10,329 nucleotides of DNA from assembly GCA_003282055.1 (NCBI GenBank), contig QCAD01000028.1, positions 1 to 10,329 on the forward strand, read 5' to 3'. The notes under the pieces are model-generated. The model had not been told where the DNA came from, made no database searches, and saw only the letters and a program-made list of their open reading frames with translations. This DNA is from Pelagibacteraceae bacterium AG-339-N18 (GTDB lineage Bacteria; Pseudomonadota; Alphaproteobacteria; Pelagibacterales; Pelagibacteraceae). The position numbers and the translations under genes were made by a program. Positions 5,972 through 10,329 of the stretch are shown in pieces. Each line of letters begins with the position of its first letter. Within the stretch, counting starts at the first letter, position 1.

Positions 5972-6593
5972 GCTCAGGGTCTATGCTTCTCCATAAATAC
6001 CAAGTCGCAACTGAACAATAAGGAGTAAATCTTTTTTTTAATAACTTTACAAATTTTTCTGGGGGTAAATATTTTTTTTTGTAATTTTTAGAAATCGCTC
6101 TTAATAAACCAATATCTTGAATAGGCCAAATGTTGGACCTATTGTAAGTAAATAATAGGATCATTTCAGCAGACCATCTACCTATCTGTCTTAAATTTGA
6201 TAGATAGTCTATAGCCTCTTCATCAGTCATTTTTGAAATTAATTTAGGATTAAAAGTTTTTTCAATAGTTTGTTTGGCTAAACTTTTAATGCCCAAAACC
6301 TTTTGTCGACTGAGCCCACAGCTCTTTAGTTGAGAAAAGGTCAGATTTGATACAGTTTTTGCATTAATCTTATTTTTACATTTTTTTTTAAATTTAAAGA
6401 AGACAGAGTTTGCTGCAGCAACACTAATTTGTTGTCCAATTATGCTTTTACACAATGAGTAGAAAATATCACGTCTTGTCGTTAGAATAGTTTCAGATGG
6501 GCTTTGATAACTTTTAATTAATTTTGAGAGAATTTTATCATTTTTTGATAAGTACTTTTTTGCTTTACTCCAGTATTTAGGAACGCTAGTCAT
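5958..6593 (-). CDS. DNA-3-methyladenine glycosylase II-like protein (AlkA/HhH-GPD family)
   Basis: A base-excision repair enzyme that should flip out and cleave alkylated purines. It is short, 211 residues from MTSVPKYW, as in AlkA-like proteins that lack the N-terminal domain of E. coli AlkA. The HhH-GPD core shows LCKSIIGQQISVAAA (about 47-61), GLSRQKVLGIKSLA (93-106), the helix-hairpin-helix LRQIGRWSAEMI (134-145), and PIQDIGLLRAI, in which Asp160 matches the catalytic aspartate of the family. An upstream in-frame ATG at 6662 adds 23 residues lying wholly inside the transporter gene and not family-like, so I prefer ATG 6591-6593. That start overlaps the transporter's stop by 8 bp (ATGACTAG), suggesting translational coupling. 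The 3' end overlaps the convergent DUF1330 gene by 14 bp. Glycosylase family is clear; substrate range is inferred. Confidence 0.9.
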   Translation of the reverse strand: MTSVPKYWSKAKKYLSKNDKILSKLIKSYQSPSETILTTRRDIFYSLCKSIIGQQISVAAANSVFFKFKKKCKNKINAKTVSNLTFSQLKSCGLSRQKVLGIKSLAKQTIEKTFNPKLISKMTDEEAIDYLSNLRQIGRWSAEMILLFTYNRSNIWPIQDIGLLRAISKNYKKKYLPPEKFVKLLKKRFTPYCSVATWYLWRSIDPEPIQY

Positions 6594-7470
6594 TAATTGG
6601 CCTAGAAGTAATAATCTTTTTTTTATAAATTTCTCGTCTAAAAATGATAAGTGTTGAAACAATTACTAATAAAGCACCTATCAATGTTTTAAACGTTGGT
6701 ACTTCATTCCAAATAAAATACCCAAATATTATAGCGAAAACTAAAGCTAAATATTTAAGAGGAGTTACTAAAGAAACTTCTGAAAATTTATATGATTGAC
6801 TTAACCATAAATTTGCAACGCCTCCAAAAATACCTATCAAAGATAAAAGTATAAAATGATTTAAAGTAGGCATAATCCAGCCCTGGGGGATGGTTAAAAA
6901 ACTTAACAATGTAATAGCTAGGGAAAAATAAAAAGAAATTAACCAAACAGGTTCGGTTGTTGACAATTGTCTAATAGTAATTGCTACATAAGAAAGACCT
7001 AAACAAAATATAATTGGAAAAACATAATAAATGTTTAATTCAGTAATCCCAGGTTCTGTAATTACGAGAATTCCAACAAAGCCTATAATGACTGCTAACC
7101 ACCTGAAAATACCAACTTTCTCATTTAGTAAAAATATAGACAATATAGTTGTAAATATTGGAGCAGCAAAAGATATACTCACAACTGTTGCTAATGGCAA
7201 CTGTCTTAAGGCAATAAATATTGCAATTAATGCTATCAGTCCAGAGCCACACCTTAATGCATGCAATCCTGGTCGTTGAGTTTTATAAAAATTATGAAAT
7301 CTTTCTTTCGGGATTATAAAAAAATAAAAAATAATTCCAAAAAAGCCTCTGAAAAACAAAACTTGACCGATGGGATAATCTACAGACCATTTTACAATTA
7401 AATCCATTAGTGAAAATGCACAAATGGACATAAACATGTACAAAAATCCCAATTGATTTTTACTAAGCAT
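6586..7470 (-). CDS. EamA-type (DMT superfamily) transporter
   Basis: A 294-residue inner-membrane protein made of two EamA repeats, about ten hydrophobic helices in all, the normal size for the family. Members export or import small metabolites such as amino acids or nucleosides. The first repeat shows FSLMDLIVKW, the conserved FFRGFFG after helix 2, ATVVSISFAAPIFTTILSIFLLNEKV, then RWLAVIIGFVGILV. The second shows SLIGIFGGVANLWLSQSY, SLVTPLKYLALVFAIIFGYFIWNEVP and TLIGALLVIVSTLIIF; acidic Glu after helices 4 and 9 (NEK and NEV) is typical. The tail RREIYKKK is positively charged and should be cytoplasmic. ATG 7468-7470 lacks a Shine-Dalgarno and faces msrA across 35 bp. It overlaps the downstream DNA glycosylase by 8 bp, so the two form an operon. 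Substrate unknown. Confidence 0.92.
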   Translation of the reverse strand: MLSKNQLGFLYMFMSICAFSLMDLIVKWSVDYPIGQVLFFRGFFGIIFYFFIIPKERFHNFYKTQRPGLHALRCGSGLIALIAIFIALRQLPLATVVSISFAAPIFTTILSIFLLNEKVGIFRWLAVIIGFVGILVITEPGITELNIYYVFPIIFCLGLSYVAITIRQLSTTEPVWLISFYFSLAITLLSFLTIPQGWIMPTLNHFILLSLIGIFGGVANLWLSQSYKFSEVSLVTPLKYLALVFAIIFGYFIWNEVPTFKTLIGALLVIVSTLIIFRREIYKKKIITSRPIND

Positions 7471-7505
7471 ATGAATAATTTGTAGATTAAATTAAATCTT
7501 ATTCA

Positions 7506-7949
7506 ATGGAAATAGCAGTTTTAGCACTTGGATGTTTTTGGGGGCCTGAAATTAAATTCAGTAAAATAGATGGTATAATCAAAACAGAAGTTGGTTACTG
7601 TGGTGGTGATAGCTCTGTTACGACATATAAAGAAGTTTGTACTGGAAACACAAATCATGCTGAGGTAGTAAAGCTAGATTTTGATGAGAAAACTATTACA
7701 TATGAAAAAATTTTAAAAATTTTTTTTCAAATTCATGACCCTACAACTTTAAATTCTCAGGGACCAGATTTTGGAACTCAATATAGAAGTGAAATATTCT
7801 GTCTAAATGATAATCAAATAATGATTGCTGAGAAAGTGCTTAATGAAGCGAATGAACGGTTGTCTGGAAAAGTTGTAACAAAAATATCTTTATTAAAAAA
7901 TTACTGTCCAGCAGAAGAATATCATCAAAAATATTTGGAAAAACGATAA
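7506..7949 (+). CDS. msrA: Peptide methionine sulfoxide reductase MsrA
   Basis: MsrA reduces methionine-S-sulfoxide, free or in proteins, back to methionine in the cytoplasm, using thioredoxin. The 147 residues show the catalytic GCFWGPE (Cys10, Glu15), EVGYCGGD (28-35), the NHAEVV block (50-55), HDPTTLNSQGPDFGTQYRS (77-95) and the C-terminal AEEYHQKYL (136-144). Two points are unusual. The motif before AEEYHQ, normally two aromatics, reads NYCP, placing Cys134 there, and GYCGG has Cys32 where Ser or Ala is usual. The protein also ends just after YHQKY, without the tail that carries resolving cysteines in E. coli MsrA, so Cys32 or Cys134 may resolve the sulfenic acid. ATG 7506 has no Shine-Dalgarno. 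It heads a tight + strand run, with sseA starting one base after its stop. Confidence 0.95.
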   Translation: MEIAVLALGCFWGPEIKFSKIDGIIKTEVGYCGGDSSVTTYKEVCTGNTNHAEVVKLDFDEKTITYEKILKIFFQIHDPTTLNSQGPDFGTQYRSEIFCLNDNQIMIAEKVLNEANERLSGKVVTKISLLKNYCPAEEYHQKYLEKR

Positions 7950-7950
7950 C

Positions 7951-8766
7951 ATGTCTTTAGTCGAAACTGATTGGTTGGAAGAAAACCTTGCTAAAGTGAA
8001 AATTATTGATTGTTCTTGGCATATGCCACAAACACAGAGAGATGGATATAAAGAATATGAGTCCCTTCATATACCAAATGCAATTTTTTTTGATTTAGAT
8101 AAAAATTCAAGAAAAGATACTACTTTACCTCATATGTTAGTTGATCAAATAAGTTGGGATGCAATTGTTTCTAATATGGGAATTCAAAAAAACGATGAGA
8201 TAGTCATTTATGATAATTCTGATGTCATAAGCTCATGTCGTGGTTGGTTTAATTTTATTTACTATGGGCATAATCCAAAATTAATAAATGTTTTAAATGG
8301 TGGTTTAAGTAAATGGGTTAAGGAAAAAAAAAGAGTTACGGATAAAATTTCAAATATTAGTGAGTCAAATTATAAAAGTATAGAGAGAAAAGACCTTGTT
8401 AAGAGTAAACAGGCTATTGATCAAAATATAGAAGAAAAAATTTTTACATTGATTGATGCGCGAAGTAGAGAAAGATTTGAGGGGAAAGTCCCTGAACCTA
8501 GGAAAGGTCTTAGAGGTGGAAGTATTAAAAACTCTTTTTGTATACCATTTAATTATTGCCTGAATCACAATAAAACTTTTAAAAATAAAGATGAACTTCA
8601 AAAAGTTTTCAAGACAAGTTTAAAAAGTTTAGAACAAAAAAATATTGTTTTTTCATGTGGTTCTGGTGTTACAGCGTGTGTTTTGGCACTAGCTTATTCT
8701 TTAATTAATGATAAATATCTTCCTTGTATTTATGATGGCTCTTGGGCTGAATACGGAATAATTTAA
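7951..8766 (+). CDS. sseA: 3-mercaptopyruvate/thiosulfate sulfurtransferase
   Basis: A tandem-rhodanese enzyme of 271 residues that moves sulfane sulfur from 3-mercaptopyruvate (or thiosulfate) to an acceptor such as thioredoxin or cyanide. The first, non-catalytic rhodanese domain shows LHIPNAIFFDLD (39-50), DEIVIYDNSD (82-91) and LNGGLSKWV (115-123). The second carries TLIDARSRERFEGK (166-179), RGGSIKNS (188-195) and the active-site loop CGSGVTAC (236-243), with catalytic Cys236. The CGSGVTAC loop is the form typical of mercaptopyruvate sulfurtransferases, whereas thiosulfate-preferring rhodaneses have a basic residue there, so SseA is favoured. It ends in YDGSWAEYG, also typical. The gene starts one base after the msrA stop and is followed after 7 bp by the RND adaptor, so it sits in a sulfur/redox-plus-efflux operon. 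No leader peptide is seen; the protein is cytoplasmic. Confidence 0.95.
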   Translation: MSLVETDWLEENLAKVKIIDCSWHMPQTQRDGYKEYESLHIPNAIFFDLDKNSRKDTTLPHMLVDQISWDAIVSNMGIQKNDEIVIYDNSDVISSCRGWFNFIYYGHNPKLINVLNGGLSKWVKEKKRVTDKISNISESNYKSIERKDLVKSKQAIDQNIEEKIFTLIDARSRERFEGKVPEPRKGLRGGSIKNSFCIPFNYCLNHNKTFKNKDELQKVFKTSLKSLEQKNIVFSCGSGVTACVLALAYSLINDKYLPCIYDGSWAEYGII

Positions 8767-8773
8767 ATTTTTT

Positions 8774-9643
8774 ATGAAAAGATCTACGAAAACTATTTCA
8801 GTAATACTTATATTTTTTTTAATTATTACAATTGTAATTGTTGGGAGATCAATGATTGGAAATCATTTTAAAAAGAAATTTAGCAAAACACCCCCGCCAG
8901 GAATAATTGTAACTGAAGTTATTGAAAAAGAATTTTCTGAACAAATAGAAACCTACGGTACAGCAATTTCAAAAAAATCAAAAAATTTTAAGATTAAAAA
9001 AGATGATCTTTTTGAAGATCTAAAATTAAAGAACTTTGTAAAAGAAGGAGATGTTTTAATTAAATTAAAAAGTGGAGACATATTAGCCCCATTTAGCGGC
9101 GTACTAGGTTACACAGGTTTAACAGAGGATATTCTTGTTTCAAGTAACATATTTATTATCACACTTGATGATAACTCGACAATTTACTCAGATATTAAAA
9201 TACCAGAAAGTTATTCTTCTTCTATAAAAAAAGGTCTTCCAGTCGAAGTTACATTATCTAGTTTTAAAAATAAAACTTTTTTAGGTGAGATAGATTTTGT
9301 TTCAAGCAGAATAAATGCAGATACTAGAAGTTTATTATCAAGAATTAAAGTGAAAAATCAAAATTTAGAATTAATCTCAGGTTCACTTTTAGAGGTTATA
9401 GTTAAATTTAATTTAAGAAATTCCTTAAGTGTGCCTGATACAAGTGTGATGATAGAAGGTGATAAATCATATGTTTACAAAATTAATGAGGAGAATATTG
9501 CAAATAAAACTGAGGTAGAAACTGGCCTAAGAAGTGATAGCAACATTGAAATAATTTCAGGCTTAGCTGATGGAGATATTATTGTAGCTGAAGGTTTAAA
9601 AAAGGTAAGACCTCGTGGAAAAATAAAACCAATAAATAAATAA
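8774..9643 (+). CDS. RND efflux membrane-fusion (periplasmic adaptor) protein lacking the alpha-hairpin
   Basis: This is the adaptor that couples an inner-membrane RND pump to the outside. It has 289 residues, against about 350-400 for common adaptors. One N-terminal membrane helix (about 8-25) anchors it, with no lipobox. The first lipoyl half ends NFVKEGDVLIKL (87-98); after only KSGD the second half begins ILAPFSGVLGYTG (103-115), where other adaptors insert a long coiled-coil hairpin. The beta-barrel domain follows (IYSDIKIPESY, about 137-147; LPVEVTLSSF, 155-164; ISGSLLEVIV, 201-210). A membrane-proximal domain comes next (VPDTSVMIEGDKSYVY, 220-235; EVETGLRSDSNIEIISGLADGDIIVAEG, 247-274). 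The permease start codon directly follows its stop, with no gap. The call rests on fold pattern plus neighbour and is strong; the missing hairpin is seen directly. Confidence 0.9.
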   Translation: MKRSTKTISVILIFFLIITIVIVGRSMIGNHFKKKFSKTPPPGIIVTEVIEKEFSEQIETYGTAISKKSKNFKIKKDDLFEDLKLKNFVKEGDVLIKLKSGDILAPFSGVLGYTGLTEDILVSSNIFIITLDDNSTIYSDIKIPESYSSSIKKGLPVEVTLSSFKNKTFLGEIDFVSSRINADTRSLLSRIKVKNQNLELISGSLLEVIVKFNLRNSLSVPDTSVMIEGDKSYVYKINEENIANKTEVETGLRSDSNIEIISGLADGDIIVAEGLKKVRPRGKIKPINK

Positions 9644-10329
9644 TGTTTATTACAGAATTAAGTATTAAAAGACCAACAGTATCTTGGGTAATGTCCTTGA
9701 TATTGATTATATTTGGTTTATTTGTTTTTTGGAAATTACCAGTTAGGGAGTTGCCCAACGGGATTCAACCCCCTGTTGTTCAAGTTCAAGTAGACTACAA
9801 ATCTGCAGCAGCTTCGATAGTAGATCAAGAAGTAACCCAAGTTGTTGAGGATGTTATCGGTGGAGCTGAGGGTATTAAAAATATTGACTCGAAGTCTGAA
9901 AATGGAAGAAGCACAATCAATGTTGAGTTTGATACAAGTATTAATCTAGATAATGCTGCCAATGACATCAGAGAGAGAGTTGCAAGAGTTGTAGATAACT
10001 TGCCAACCGAGTCAGATCCGCCACAAATACTTAAGAGAGCTGCGGGCTTCACAACAACTATGTGGCTATCATTGTCCTCATCCTCCTGGAGTGATCTTGA
10101 ATTAGGAGATTACGCAGAAAGATATCTTGTGGACCAATTTTCAAGTGTAAAAAATGTTGGAAGAATAAGAGTGGGTGGATTAAGAGAATTGAGTATTAGA
10201 GTATGGATTGATCCCATTAAACTTGCAGCTAATGATTTAACAATTAAAGAAGTTGAATTTGCAATACGTGGTGAAAATATAAGTTTGCCTGCAGGAACGT
10301 TAGAGGCAAATAATATTGATTTAACAATT
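9644..10329 (+). CDS. RND multidrug efflux permease (HAE-1/AcrB-like), 3' end cut by window edge
   Basis: The first 228 codons of a protein expected to be about 1000 residues, a proton-driven inner-membrane pump working as a trimer. It begins MFITELSIKRPTVSWVMSLI, the standard RND start with helix 1, followed by LPVRELPNG (residues 29-37) and the VVQVQVDYKSAAASIVDQEV stretch, where most relatives have PGAS in place of SAAAS. Then come GGAEGIKNIDSKSENGRSTINVEF, NDIRERVARVVDNLP, and MWLSLSSSSWSDLELGDYAERYLVDQF with KNVGRIRVGG and VWIDPIKLAANDL, which belong to the pore (PN1/PC-type) subdomains. The sequence pattern is of the HAE-1 (hydrophobe/amphiphile) class, not the heavy-metal class. The frame stays open to the last base. 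The ATG directly abuts the adaptor stop (TAAATG), so both are surely one transcript. Substrates cannot be predicted. Confidence 0.95.

Noticed and set aside
6594..6662. Upstream start (ATG at 6662) for the DNA glycosylase
   Set aside because: The extra 23 residues lie inside the transporter coding sequence and do not resemble the family N-terminus; ATG 6593 gives the expected length.
9825..10052. Reverse-strand open frame inside the RND permease
   Set aside because: The + strand frame is a clear RND permease that is open to the window end; the reverse frame is its shadow.

Overview
The window is a stretch of AT-rich, densely packed bacterial chromosome. AGA arginine codons dominate and most intergenic gaps are under 125 bp. 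The gene content fits a streamlined proteobacterium, most likely a marine alphaproteobacterium. The pointers are an IbpA-type Hsp20 behind a sigma-32 promoter and ROSE-like leader, an AzgA-type permease, a short AlkA, an SseA sulfurtransferase and an RND pump. No rRNA, tRNA or other phylogenetic marker is present, so the lineage is an inference. No mobile element, CRISPR array, integrase or phage gene was seen.

Layout, left to right. (1) 1-1851: the 3' part of an oligopeptidase B gene, running in from the left edge. (2) 1861-2432: a heat-shock cassette with a sigma-32-type promoter, a short two-hairpin leader that looks like a ROSE RNA thermometer, the Hsp20 gene and a hairpin. (3) 2436-2744 (-): a small lipoprotein. 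(4) 2868-4730: an AzgA-type purine permease (+) facing a purine-type phosphoribosyltransferase (-). They share a palindromic terminator, and together they suggest uptake and phosphoribosylation of purine bases. (5) 4780-5971: a GT17 glycosyltransferase followed after one base by a DUF1330 protein. (6) 5958-7470 (-): a two-gene unit, EamA-type transporter then AlkA-like DNA glycosylase, with an 8-bp start/stop overlap. (7) 7506-10329: a tight + strand run of msrA, sseA, a membrane-fusion protein and an RND permease that runs off the right edge. The spacings are 1, 7 and 0 bp.

Most notable points. The Hsp20 leader can form a small hairpin that sequesters AAGGAGG with a UUGCU anti-Shine-Dalgarno and one G-G mismatch, the hallmark of ROSE elements. 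The RND adaptor appears to lack the alpha-helical hairpin that normally contacts the outer-membrane channel. MsrA ends early and carries a cysteine in its normally aromatic C-terminal motif. Only hsp20 and the purine permease have strong Shine-Dalgarno sites; most other genes have weak or no visible site.

Nothing here is clearly an undescribed multi-gene system. The best candidates for new biology are the compact thermometer and the hairpin-less adaptor in its redox/sulfur operon.
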